From Closterium sp. NIES-65 (Eukaryota > Streptophyta > Zygnematophyceae > Desmidiales > Closteriaceae), in assembly GCA_948144175.1 (NCBI GenBank), contig CANXME010001453.1, positions 3,224,001 to 3,288,000 on the forward strand: 64,000 nt of DNA, written 5' to 3'. The notes under the pieces are model-generated. The model saw only the letters and a list, made by a program, of their open reading frames with translations, made no database searches and had not been told where the DNA came from. Both the position numbers and the translations under genes were made by a program. Below, one piece after another: positions 35,189-42,835 of the stretch (its first letter is position 1; each line of letters starts with the position of its first letter).

Positions 35189-37799
35189 ACATCAATCCCA
35201 GCAGCAACAGAAGCAGCAGAAGCACAAGGGAGGGCAGTGGGGCCAGCAGGAGAAGGAGCAGGAGCGGGAGGAGGAGTAAGATCAGGAGCAGGAGGAGCAG
35301 TAGCAGCATCTACGTCAGAAGAGGAGGGAGAAGAGGACGTGTTATCCGGCCTACTCCCCTCCTTCGAGTTCCCCAGCCAGTTCCCGCCCTCTATAATCAC
35401 AGAGGGCCCTCAGTTTGGCCCGTGGCGGCGGCGGGTTGTGACTCTAGCAGCGGACGGGGCGGGGTGGGAGGAAGCGAGGCTGCTGCTGCCTGGCTGGTGT
35501 GCTGACTGCGTGTGGAACGACCGACTGCCCCAGCGGGACCCTAGCAAGTAAGAGCCTGAAATTCCCACTTGATACAACAAAACCAGTCATCAGACTTTGC
35601 CTCAGGTGGGTAGGAAGAAGTGAGGCTGCGCTGCTGCTCCTGGGGTGGTGTGCTGATTGCGTGTGGAACGACCGACTGCTCCAGAGGGACCCCAGCTTCC
35701 CACTCAACAACCGATGAGACTCATAGTTATGGTCACAGAGGGTCCTCAGTCGGGCCTGTGGCGGCTTTTGCGTCGACTCAGTCAAAAGTCACCTCATTTT
35801 GAGTCGACTCAGTCAAAAGTCACCTCATTCTGAGTCGACTCAGTCAAAATTCACCTCATTCTAAGTCGACTCTAAATTCAACAACCGATGAGACTCATAT
35901 GTATAGTCACAGAGGGTCCTCGGTTGGGCCTGTGGCGGTGCAGGGTTGTGACTTGTGAGGCGCCTCAAAATCATCACAGAGAACCCTCAGTTCGGGCCAT
36001 GGCGGTGCGAAGTTGTGTGGCGTGGCGTGGCGTGGCGGCGCAACGACTAGTTTTGAAGCATATGTATAAAGTTTCGACCTGGATCCGCAGGTGACTCGTC
36101 CTACTCCAACAGGTAACTTGTCCTAATGGCAGAGCTTAGGCTAGTAGGGATAGTAGGTAAGAAATCGTTTATTCAAACCTGAGCGTACGCGCGTTTCGGC
36201 CGGTGGCCTTCATCAGCGCTCTCAAAACGAAGTTGTGTGGTGTGGCGTGGCGTGGCGTGGCGTGGCGTGGCGTGGCGGCGCAACGACATGCTATTCTGGT
36301 CTGGCTCGTTACACTCGAACCAGTAGACCGAAGTTGTGTGACCCTTACACAACACCTCGCCTTCCCTCCTTCCCTTTCACCTATCGTCCTGCCCATCTCC
36401 CACTCCCCCGCTTGCCACGCCCATCCCCAACCCGAAACCCACAGATGCATTTCTACCTGCAGCCCTTGATGGATCGCAACTGCCCAGCCCTTTGAAGCTC
36501 ACCTCCTTGCCCTCCCTTTTTGCCCCCAACCCCCCTTTTACTCCTCCCCTCCCGCCCCATAGCTGCAGCTTCTGCTTGCAGCCGTTGGATGGCTCACAGC
36601 TAGGAGACTAGCCAAAAATTGCGAAGCAAGCGAAGGAGGTTCGAAGAACTTTAAAGCTCACCTCCCTTTCCTCCCATCGTGCCCCCCAACCCCCAACCCA
36701 CCAACCCCCCCTCTCTCCCCCACAGGTGCAGCTTCTACCTGCAACCCTTCGATGGCTCGCAGCTGCGGCTATTTCAAAGGCCACCTTCCTTCCCCGCCTC
36801 TATTCTTCCCCAAAACCCACTCTTCCTTTCCGTATGTGCTCCTATACCCCACCTCTCTCCCCCCTCCAACCCACAGGTGCAGCTTCTACCTGCAACCCCT
36901 GGATGGCTCACAGCTGCGGCCTCTGACACAGAACAAGCTGAGCGCTCCCAAGATTCTCAAAATCCTCAAGGTATGCTGGATAGACATTGGTGGGTGGTGG
37001 GCAGTGGAAAGGGAGGGCCCAAGCCCGAGATGGGGGAAGGGTATGACCCAGAACAAGCTGAGCGCTCCCAAGATTCTCAAAATCCTCAAGGTAAGGTGGA
37101 TGCTGGATGGGAGGCAGGGGGGAAGAGAAGGGCGTTATGGTGCGAGAAAGTGAGAAGGAGGGCGATGGCATGACGCAGAACAGGCTGAGTGCAGGGGTGG
37201 GTTGTGGACAGGGAAAGGGCGTGACATGGAAGGGCAAGAAAAAAAGAAAGAGGAAAAAAAAATCATCATCTTCTTTCCTGATGTCTCTGTTGCAGGCGAT
37301 GAGCTACGTGCAGGAGAAGCTTGAATCACCGCTTTGCAATCTGAATATTGATTACAAATGTTTACAAATCCGCCAGTTCCTCCTCTCATGTGTGCGTGCA
37401 GGTGATGAGCTATGTGCGGGAGAAGCTGGGATTGGATGACTTGCAAGAGGAAGAGGAGGAGAGCGGAGGGGGGATGAAGGGGAGAGCAGGTGGGCCAGTA
37501 GGACCCCTGGCCCCTCCTGTGGTGGTTGAGATTTTCTGCAATAATCAGGTGAGCCTCAGAATGGGATATCTAATCAGGTGAGCTTGTTTGCTTGATATCT
37601 GTAAAAATCAACTAACATCCAGGCTAATGCTGTGTTAATGTCCAGCGCATGGTCAATAATATGTATTGTTTTCTGTGTCTTTCTCCCTCCATGGCAGCTT
37701 CTCAAGCCGGAGATGAGCTTGGCCACGGTTCGCACATACATTTGGAAGAAGTCTGAAGACCTTGCCCTTTTCTATCGCCTTGCCGCTTCAACTCTGTAG
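22639..37799 (+). CDS. WDR48: WDR48/UAF1 homologue, plant LRS1-like WD40 protein (15 exons)
   Basis: The WD40 scaffold WDR48/UAF1 activates deubiquitinases of the USP1/USP12/USP46 group; the plant form is the closer match. Exons are 22639-22758, 23465-23869, 24490-24579, 25327-25841, 27513-27548, 28587-28707, 29598-30140, 30985-31080, 32160-32225, 32711-32749, 33221-33355, 34892-35547, 36877-36970, 37402-37548 and 37698-37799. All are GT-AG with agreeing phases: 3165 nt, 1054 aa. Landmarks are [101 protein letters not shown] and [12 protein letters not shown]. The C-terminal part has [32 protein letters not shown] and the end [20 protein letters not shown], the C-terminal ubiquitin-like region. 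It is longer than relatives because of Gly/Ala-rich (exon 4), Glu/Gly-rich (exon 7) and poly-Ala/Ser (exon 12) inserts. Most exons have partial tandem copies in the flanking introns. Confidence 0.93.
22800..22925 (+). repeat. Second copy of WDR48 first exon and 5' UTR
   Basis: This copy repeats the 5' UTR (ACCGCACTG.ACC.CGGCAATGCATCGG), part of exon 1 and the donor. An ATG at 22855 opens 63 nt ending at 22917 before GTGAGTTG, in the same phase as exon 1. It could serve as an alternative first exon giving a 21-residue N-terminus ([20 protein letters not shown]...). Confidence 0.75.
22930..23464. other. WDR48 intron 1, pyrimidine-rich, no exon copies seen downstream of 22925
   Basis: The sequence is C- and T-rich with no recognisable gene or repeat. 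It leads into the polypyrimidine tract and acceptor at 23464. Confidence 0.5.
23936..24740 (+). repeat. 3' copies of WDR48 exon 2 and copies of exon 3
   Basis: Copies of the [28 protein letters not shown] segment with donor lie at 23943-24041 and 24098-24180 (the latter runs into exon 3-like sequence). Exon 3 5' pieces ([12 protein letters not shown]) occur at about 24182-24215 and 24350-24395 before the intact exon. 3' pieces ([14 protein letters not shown] plus donor) follow at about 24630-24673 and 24728-24770. Confidence 0.82.
24830..25326 (+). repeat. 5' copies of WDR48 exon 4 in pyrimidine-rich intron 3
   Basis: After a CTCCTGCGCCCCCCT-type microsatellite (24900-25000), partial copies of acceptor plus the [21 protein letters not shown] segment occur at about 25015-25070 and 25165-25230. 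The intact exon begins at 25327. Confidence 0.75.
25880..27015 (+). repeat. 3' copies of WDR48 exon 4 and 56-bp palindrome array
   Basis: Copies of the [29 protein letters not shown] segment with donor lie at about 25886-25977, 26008-26099, 26153-26245, 26310-26411 and 26930-27013. From 26422 to 26890 there are eight 56-bp periods. Each holds a perfect 24-bp palindrome (core TTTTGAGACGTCTCAAAA, first at 26445-26462, last at 26837-26854) between copies of GTGGTAAGGTGAGGCAAGGC. Confidence 0.92.
27075..27810 (+). repeat. Copies of WDR48 exon 5 and palindromes
   Basis: Upstream acceptor-bearing copies of the 12-residue exon lie at 27253-27293 and 27381-27421, each diverged or stop-bearing. A partial copy lies at 27596-27620, after the intact one (27513-27548). 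Palindrome relatives lie at about 27083-27100, 27574-27592 and 27755-27772. The last is inside an almost perfect 30-bp inverted repeat between direct copies of the GTGCCACTCGCACAGAAGT segment. Confidence 0.8.
27908..28520 (+). repeat. 5' copies of WDR48 exon 6
   Basis: Copies of the [22 protein letters not shown] segment, several with an acceptor, begin at about 27910, 28053, 28190, 28310 and 28452; the intact exon is 28587-28707. The first two are separated by a GTGTTTTGAGACGTCTCAAA palindrome at 28024-28047. Confidence 0.85.
28720..28975 (+). repeat. TG-rich microsatellite in WDR48 intron 6
   Basis: GTGTGTG and GTGGGG runs start at the exon 6 donor. Two larger copies of GAGTGGGC..C(A/G)AAGGGGGGCGCGAGTGT-like sequence are included. 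Confidence 0.7.
29030..29560 (+). repeat. 5' copies of WDR48 exon 7 with palindromes
   Basis: Copies of acceptor plus [15 protein letters not shown] begin at about 29042, 29118, 29260, 29397 and 29461; the intact exon begins at 29598. A 28-bp perfect palindrome (GACGTC centre, 29077-29104) separates copies 1 and 2. A 30-bp perfect palindrome (GGCGCC centre, 29411-29440) separates copies 4 and 5, whose direct-repeat arms are about 37 bp long. Confidence 0.92.
30180..30540 (+). repeat. 3' copies of WDR48 exon 7
   Basis: Copies of the [28 protein letters not shown] segment lie at about 30190-30300, 30340-30375 and 30435-30520. The last two are the ends of 68-bp direct repeats, separated by a palindrome-like spacer (30378-30395, centre GAAGTC). 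Confidence 0.85.
30840..32030 (+). repeat. Copies of WDR48 exon 8 and a 31-bp minisatellite
   Basis: A degraded upstream acceptor copy lies at 30844-30930. Downstream 3' copies ([15 protein letters not shown] plus donor) lie at about 31184-31236, 31692-31756, 31846-31900 and 31982-32020. Between the first two, about 31247-31655 is an array of about 13 units of 31 bp (TGGTTGGATGTGTGTTG core) that begins just after a donor. Confidence 0.88.
32226..32710 (+). repeat. Exon 9 copy, 36-bp duplication and a palindrome (WDR48 intron 9)
   Basis: 32314-32363 repeats the 3' part of exon 9 ([13 protein letters not shown]) with donor. About 32438-32513 is a 36-bp direct tandem duplication (GTACAGGTCCATATATGGCC...). 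A palindrome relative (TTTTAGGCGTCTCAAAA) lies at about 32588-32604. Confidence 0.75.
32770..33220 (+). repeat. CTCA microsatellite and 5' copies of WDR48 exon 11
   Basis: 32778-32880 is CTCACTCA-rich. Copies of the segment WFSVDLRFG with acceptor lie at about 32968-33025 and 33090-33140, before the intact exon at 33221. Confidence 0.8.
33430..34440 (+). repeat. 3' copies of WDR48 exon 11 and a 19-bp minisatellite
   Basis: Copies of the [20 protein letters not shown] segment and donor lie at about 33440-33530, 33608-33635 (short), 33705-33793, 33855-33939 and 34207-34296; a remnant lies at 34400-34430. Between copies, 33958-34190 is about 12 units of the 19-bp GTGCAAGGTGCAGGTACAT repeat, starting just after a donor. 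Confidence 0.9.
34475..34891 (+). repeat. 5' copies of WDR48 exon 12
   Basis: Acceptor plus LNLGQQ...GLLWPWL copies begin at about 34480, 34622 and 34762; the intact exon begins at 34892. Confidence 0.82.
35121..35185 (+). repeat. GCA trinucleotide repeat inside WDR48 exon 12
   Basis: A GCAGCA run codes for poly-Ala in the WDR48 frame and lies in a non-conserved linker. It may vary in length. Confidence 0.85.
35590..36010 (+). repeat. 3' copies of WDR48 exon 12 with palindrome arrays
   Basis: A 3' copy ([15 protein letters not shown]) lies at about 35605-35695. Copies of the region coding ITEGPQ.GPWRRRV occur at about 35728-35765, 35905-35950 and 35972-36015. The first two are separated by a GTCGAC palindrome cluster (35765-35880) and the next two by a GGCGCC palindrome (about 35952-35970). 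Confidence 0.85.
36008..36290. repeat. GTGGC arrays flanking an inserted segment
   Basis: Direct repeats of CGAAGTTGTGTGG, (CGTGG)n and CGGCGCAACGAC lie at about 36008-36047 and 36229-36286, with different CGTGG copy numbers. Between them is a segment of about 180 bp unlike its surroundings. It starts with GTTTTGA and ends with TCTCAAAAC, and carries the hammerhead motif. Confidence 0.75.
36181..36221 (-). ncRNA. Type I hammerhead self-cleaving ribozyme candidate
   Basis: On the minus strand, reading from 36221 to 36181: stem I arms GAGCG and CGCUC (5 perfect pairs) enclose the conserved core CUGAUGA, then one extra A. Stem II is GGCC/GGCC with loop ACC, followed by GAAA. Stem III is very short: A-U, C-G and G-C pairs closed by a 2-nt loop, within ACGCGCGU. 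The cleavage triplet is GUA, an allowed NUH. Every core nucleotide is present. Short self-complementary stem III is known from hammerheads of Penelope-like elements, which cleave as dimers. The extra A after CUGAUGA is the one departure from the simplest consensus. It lies antisense in WDR48 intron 12. Confidence 0.75.
36440..36780 (+). repeat. 5' copies of WDR48 exon 13
   Basis: Acceptor plus the [11 protein letters not shown] segment, in variable preservation, occurs at about 36444-36495, 36562-36605 and 36727-36775 before the intact exon (36877-36970). Confidence 0.82.
37035..37335 (+). repeat. 3' copies of WDR48 exon 13 and 5' copy of exon 14
   Basis: [15 protein letters not shown] with donor is repeated at 37046-37090; a short TQNRLSA piece lies at about 37173-37190. 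Acceptor plus AMSYVQEKL at 37295-37325 copies the start of exon 14 (37402). Confidence 0.85.
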
Positions 37800-38561
37800 C
37801 TATGATTTTGAAATTATTTTGTTAATTCCGTTCTTAGGTAGTGCCTAATGCCTCCATTATGTTGGGATGATGGTGATGGCTTCCATCAATATTAGACTCA
37901 TCTGAAAGAGAATCAAGAGATTTTGATTATCGAGTGCGTTATTTGTGGTAATTCGGTACTAGGAATCTGCGATATAGGAGCGTCACTGTCAGCAGGTTCC
38001 GCTGCTTCTGTGGAAGCCTGCAAACGTGGCTGCTTATTTTTCACTTGCTGCCACGCAAAATTCAAGCAAACCATCCGAGCGACGCGTGGTAGGAAACCTA
38101 GCGACGTGGCATCGGATCTTGAGGCGCCTCGCGGAACACGTGTTCATGACGTGTCTGTTACCACGTCGTGTTCCTTTCCCGGCCTCAAGCTCTGACGTTT
38201 CCAAGGGTCCGCCCGGCAGTGCAAAGCTTCCGCCCGCCACTTCCCCAACCTTCTGCACGACAGGGCACAACCCTCTGCGACATCCTGCGCAACCTCCCGC
38301 GCAACCTCCCGCCTGCCTGATCAAAGTGGCGGGGAGCGCGACATTCCCAATGGTGAAATTTCCTGCACACTAGTTTCTAGGAGCTTCTCATTTCAACGGC
38401 TGTCTTCAGGCTTCCTGCAAAAGCCATTCAGGTGGTAGTCGCCGTTTGTGGTAGCTAAGACTCGAGGGCTCGCTCGTGTTTCTGCGCAGCATAGTTACCG
38501 CTGTTACCACCATCACCATCACCACCAACAGTACCCCCATTCTCAGACACAGACGCTAGTC
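37800..38561 (+). promoter_or_regulatory. Upstream region of the LHC-like gene with clustered ACGT elements
   Basis: Between 38100 and 38170 there are several ACGT-core sites: GACGTGG (about 38103), a G-box CACGTG in the palindrome GAACACGTGTTC (38137-38142), TGACGTG and CACGTCG. G-boxes are common bZIP/bHLH/HY5-type light-responsive sites in plants. A GAGGCGCCTC core lies beside them (about 38121). The distance to the start codon is about 420 bp. The start of the region holds the WDR48 3' UTR. Confidence 0.4.
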
Positions 38562-39131
38562 ATGGCTTCCGCTCTCGCCGCGTCGTCGCTGTCGTCCCGC
38601 ATTTCCACCAGTCTAGCGTCGGCGCTTCCTAGACACGTCAGCAGCAGCCGCGTCTCGCGGCTCGTCGTCAGAGCGTCCAGCGATGACGAGGAATTCGAGG
38701 CTCGTCTGGAGCGCCTAAGGCGGAAGAACGCGAGCGGAACGGGGAAAAAGGCGGAGGAGCGGAAAGCTAAGGCCAGCGGAGACGCTCCGCCTGCTTCCTC
38801 CTCGTCATCCGCTTCCTCCACGTCAGACGCCACGTCAGCAGCTGCAGAAGCAGCTAAAATCGCCGAGATCCTGCCTCCTCTTCCACTGAAGGATCCCATG
38901 TCCGACGGGCTACCAGTTTCGCTCGGATTTTCTGCGTACACGGAGAGATTGAGCGGACGGCTCGCAGCCATTGGATTGGCTGCTCTTGTCTCGGTGGAGC
39001 TCGCATCCGGATCGTCCATTTTGGAGTATCACGACGGCGCGACGATCGCGGTGCAGGTGTATTTTCTCCTAGGGCTTGGCGCGCTCTACGTGAAGTACGA
39101 GAAGGACAAGGCGAGCGTTCTGCCGAAATAG
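38562..39131 (+). CDS. LHC-like (HLIP/SEP/ELIP superfamily) chloroplast thylakoid protein
   Basis: An intronless gene of 189 aa. The N-terminus (MASALAASSLSSRISTSLAS..., up to about VVRAS at residue 39) is a typical Ser/Arg-rich chloroplast transit peptide with few acidic residues, so the ATG at 38562 is preferred over an in-frame one at 38448. A charged, Ala/Ser-rich middle follows. At residues 128-146 is a chlorophyll-binding-like helix motif, ERLSGRLAAIGLAALVSVE, resembling the ExxxGRxA motif of LHC-family helices. A second hydrophobic segment follows (IAVQVYFLLGLGALYV). Relatives act in photoprotection or pigment-protein assembly. The family assignment rests on one motif and is moderate; another small thylakoid protein family is possible. 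No exon copies or palindromes occur in the gene. Confidence 0.6.
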   Translation: MASALAASSLSSRISTSLASALPRHVSSSRVSRLVVRASSDDEEFEARLERLRRKNASGTGKKAEERKAKASGDAPPASSSSSASSTSDATSAAAEAAKIAEILPPLPLKDPMSDGLPVSLGFSAYTERLSGRLAAIGLAALVSVELASGSSILEYHDGATIAVQVYFLLGLGALYVKYEKDKASVLPK

Positions 39132-39153
39132 GTCTGACATTGCAATTTTGATC

Positions 39154-39159
39154 AATAAA
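39154..39159 (+). terminator. Polyadenylation signal AATAAA of the LHC-like gene
   Basis: AATAAA lies 23 bp after the stop codon at 39131, within an A-run. The position is plausible for 3'-end formation, though the A-run could also be chance. Confidence 0.5.
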
Positions 39160-39319
39160 AAAAAAAATAGAATGCAAGGTACAAACGTATTCGAGGTTAA
39201 GTGTGTCTCGCCGTTTTTCAACAACGCTGTTATTTCCATAATAATACGAACTGAGATAATGTGCTCGAAAATTCCATATAGAGAGTGACATATCCAAATG
39301 AAGCAGCGGTATTGTCAGT

Positions 39320-40200
39320 CTACTTACTTGTTTCCCTCTCCCCTCATATTCACAACCCCCGTCCTGCCCTTCTTCCACTCTCTCTCATTACCCTTCCTTT
39401 ACCCCCTTCCGCCATTTCCGCCCCCCTCCCTCCCTCGTCTCCCCTCTCCTACCCCCTCCCTCTCTTCCCCCCTCCCCTCTCCTCCCCCCTCTCCCCTCTC
39501 CTCCCCCTCCCCTCTCCTCCCCGCTCTCCACGTACTGCGAATCCAACTCCTTCCCTCTCACCTTACCTGTCATCTCCTTTTCAATCTTCTATGTGTCTTA
39601 TCAATCACCCACAACCCCAGCCTTCACCCTCGTTTTTTCTTTCTCGCGTTTCTCTCTCTCACTGACTACCTCTCTCACCCTTCCCCTCGTCCCCTCGTGT
39701 GAGGAACCTGCCTCTTGCTTTTCTCATCTCCAACTCCATCCCTCTCTTCACTCTATCTCCTCCCCCCCTCCTTTACTCCCCTCTTCACTCTCTTCCCCCA
39801 TCCTCTCCCCTCCTCTCCCCATCCTCTCCCATCCTCTCCCCTCTCCTCTCCTCTCCCCTCCTCTCCTCTCCTCTCCCCTCCTCTCCCCTCCTCTCCCCTC
39901 CTCCCCTATCTTTTCTCCTCCTCTCCTCTCCTCTCCTCTCCCCTCCTCCCCCCTCCTCTCGCCTCCTCTCCCCTCCTCCCCCCTCCTCTCGCCTCCTCTC
40001 CCCTCCTCTCGCCTCCTCTCCCTTCCTCTCGCCTTAGCTCCCCTCCTCTCTCCTCCCCACCCCTCCTCTCCCCTCCTCTCCCCTCCTTTCCCCTCCTCTC
40101 CCCTCCTTTTCCCTCCTCTCCCCTCCTCTTCCCTCCTCTTCCCTCCTCTTCCCTCCTATCCCCTCCTCTTCCCTCTCCTCTTCCATCCATCTCTACAATC
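39320..40200. repeat. CT-rich low-complexity tract
   Basis: CTCCCCTCCTCTCC-type sequence runs for most of 880 bp. All open frames here are low-complexity Ser/Pro/Leu and are not believed. Confidence 0.9.
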
Positions 40201-40217
40201 TCTCGTCCTTCTTCTTG

Positions 40218-40430
40218 GCCTGCTATCCCTTCGTCCCAGTCTTCACACCTGTCTACAGTATACCGTCACCACCATCACCTCCCCCCAAAATACCCCACAC
40301 TCTCTCTTCCTACTTCCTGCCTCCTATCCCTTAGTCCCAGTTGTCACACCTATCAGCAGTAACCCTGTTACCACCATCACCTCCCCCATAAATACCCTAC
40401 ACTCTTCCTTCCTACACCCTGATCCTCCTA
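40218..40430. repeat. Host tandem repeat of about 105 bp, left of the transposon
   Basis: Two units (about 40218-40320 and 40321-40428) share TATCCCTT.GTCCCAG, CACACCT, ACCACCATCACCT and ACACTCT.CTTCCTAC blocks. The series resumes at 55074 on the other side of the inserted transposon. Confidence 0.8.
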
Positions 40431-41439
40431 CCGTATTCTCCCGGATAAAACACCCTAGGGTATTATGAAAACCACTGGGAAAAAATGGGGGGGTCTTCTC
40501 AAAGGAAAATCCTACATAATAACAGCGTCTTATTATATAGTAAAATTTTTTTATCAAGTAGAAAACATGTGAAACAAAATCAGGGACCTGACTACACTTC
40601 AAGATTGTTGACCAGTGCCGCAAAACCGGGTATACAAGGATAACGTGACTGCCCACTGGAAGCTGCCACGTGGCAAATTCAAGTGGGCAATTCTGACACT
40701 TGATAGGGTGAAAACAAAGCCAATTGAGTGGCGAGGGTGCATGCAACTGTCAAGGCCAGAATCGCGCACGGAGATGTGTTCTTACTCTACCAATCACTTC
40801 TTGACTGGTTTAGTCACGTGTCTATACCTCATGTTAGAACGTCATTTTCACCTATTGAGAAAGCTTGCTTTCTTTCTTATCAATTGGCATCGTTCTCTTT
40901 ACAAATGGCGTATTACAACATTTGCATCATCGTTCGACATAAGCTAGTGCGGACTAATAACACTAGCTATTATGTACCCTATCCAAGTGGCATTAGCAAG
41001 GCGGTTTACACTGGGGTGGGTGGTGGGAATGTTGAGTGAGCCGTTTGAAAATTGAGAAACGTGGGTGGAGGGAAATGAGCTCCAACCCACGGTTTTTGTA
41101 GTTGGAGAAGGGCGTTTAGCGCGCTTCGACGATGCCAATTGTGCAGTACAAGCAGCTTCGCTTTCACAATACACAATTTTAAAAAACACTACATGTGTGT
41201 TTAAAAATTATAATATTGGACCACTTGCAGCGGAAGATTTGCCAGCGAGACGATAGTGAAATTGTGGGAGGGGGGATATCTTGGCAAATTCTAAGTGAAA
41301 GTACACGCGAAATTTCACCTAGAAAACAATTCTCGCGATATCTTCCCGTAAGGAATCGGACTCGTTAACAGCTATAATATGAATCTATAAGAAAAACGGG
41401 GTGTTATAGAAAATCACCCCAAAAGGGGGGGTATAGTAC

Positions 41440-42766
41440 TGTTAGAATCGGTAGGCTTAGGAGCCTAGGGTAGAAGGAGAATGACGAAAGAGAAGAAGAG
41501 GGTTGTTCACTATGGAGAGGGTCACAACATATAGGGTAGGAAAGGGGGTACACCACCAAACAGGATATCACGATAACTACACCAACGCTAGAACTACATG
41601 CAGTTATAACAACATAATTCTGACATCCCCCCTTAACTGCATGCAGGAATAGCAAAGTGCAGAACACAAACTGCAGGTGTACTCAAAGCAACAGCACGCA
41701 AGAGCAATGACAACCAGTGCAGTAGTGGCAGAAACAACTGCAGTAAGCCCTGAGGCAAGAAAGAAACAAAGAGAAGGTGCATGTGGCGCAGGTCGCCTGG
41801 AGAGCGGCGTACGGCGGCAACAAGCGGCGGCACAGCAGGCTCAACGGCAGCACCTGCCGCTCAACAGCAAAGAAAGACGAATGAAGAGAGAGTGGCGTCA
41901 GGGGCTGCAACTGTAGGTGCCACGGTAGCAGCGGGCGACAGCTGCAGATGCATGGCTGCTGTTTTCGCCGATCTCTCTTACCCTCCATTAACCTCTCTCA
42001 TCCCCCCTGAACCGCTCTCTCCCCCCCCCCCAACAGCACCAAGTGCTGCAAGGAGAGAGGAAGAGGGAAGGGAGGGACGGCCTGCTCGTGGTTCACACCC
42101 GCCACCCCACGTCTCCCCCTCCCCCCCTCCCCACGACAGAAGTCGCGGAAGGGAGGGTGGGTGGGGCGGGCGGCGGTAGCTGCTGCTGCTGGCGCGAGCG
42201 GTGGCGCCTGGCGCTGGCGTTGGGCGCAGGTGCTGGCGCCGGCGGTCCGCGCTGGCGCTCGCGGGTGGCCGTGGCGCTGGCGCTCGTCGCTGGAGTCCGC
42301 GGAGGCGCCTGGCGAGGCGCTGGGCGGGCTGCGCGCGGTCGAAACGGGTCGCGCATCGACGGGACAGGCTGCGCGCGGGGCAGAACGAGCTGCGCGCAAG
42401 GGAAAACGGGTTCTTCGCAGGGGAAAATCGGGCTGCGCGCAGTGCATATCGGGTAGAAAAGCAGGGCGACGACGGGACGGGACGTGCAGGCGCTCCAGGC
42501 GCCTTAACGGATGGTGCAGCAGCCATGTCTTAAAAAAAAAATATGAACTTAGGTCCTTAGGAAGAACCTGCTCTGTACCATGTTAGAATCGGTAGGCTTA
42601 GGAGCCTAGGGTAGAAGGAGAATGACGAAAGAGAAGAAGAGGGTTGTTCACTATGGAGAGGGTCACAACATATAGGGTAGGAAAGGGGGTACACCACCAA
42701 ACAGGATATCACGATAACTACACCAACGCTAGAACTACATGCAGTTATAACAACATAATTCTGACA
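41440..42766 (-). mobile_element. Short non-autonomous LTR retroelement (TRIM/LARD-like)
   Basis: Two 186-bp LTRs (41440-41625 and 42581-42766) appear identical. They start TGTTAG and end CTGACA, and the flanking duplication is AGTAC. A primer site resembling TGGTACAGAGC lies next to the right LTR on the minus strand and a purine tract (AAGGGGGGA) next to the left one. The interior of about 950 bp is GC-rich with no retroviral-type gene. It was presumably mobilised by a related autonomous element. It looks young and structurally whole as a non-coding element. Confidence 0.88.
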
Positions 42767-42835
42767 AGTACAAATGGGGTCGGATATAACACCCACCCCG
42801 TATTAGCTGTTGGGCTGAAAAAGGCCCTAAGGATC

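Noticed and set aside
38448-38561. Upstream in-frame ATG of the LHC-like gene
   Set aside because: The added 38 residues are His-rich and atypical; the downstream ATG starts a standard transit peptide.
39285-40468. Ser/Pro/Leu-rich frames up to 291 codons
   Set aside because: They lie in a CT-rich low-complexity tract and in tandem repeats, with no recognisable domain.
42043-42586. Gly/Ala/Arg-rich frames between the 186-bp LTRs
   Set aside because: GC-rich low complexity in several frames; no retroviral or cellular motif.
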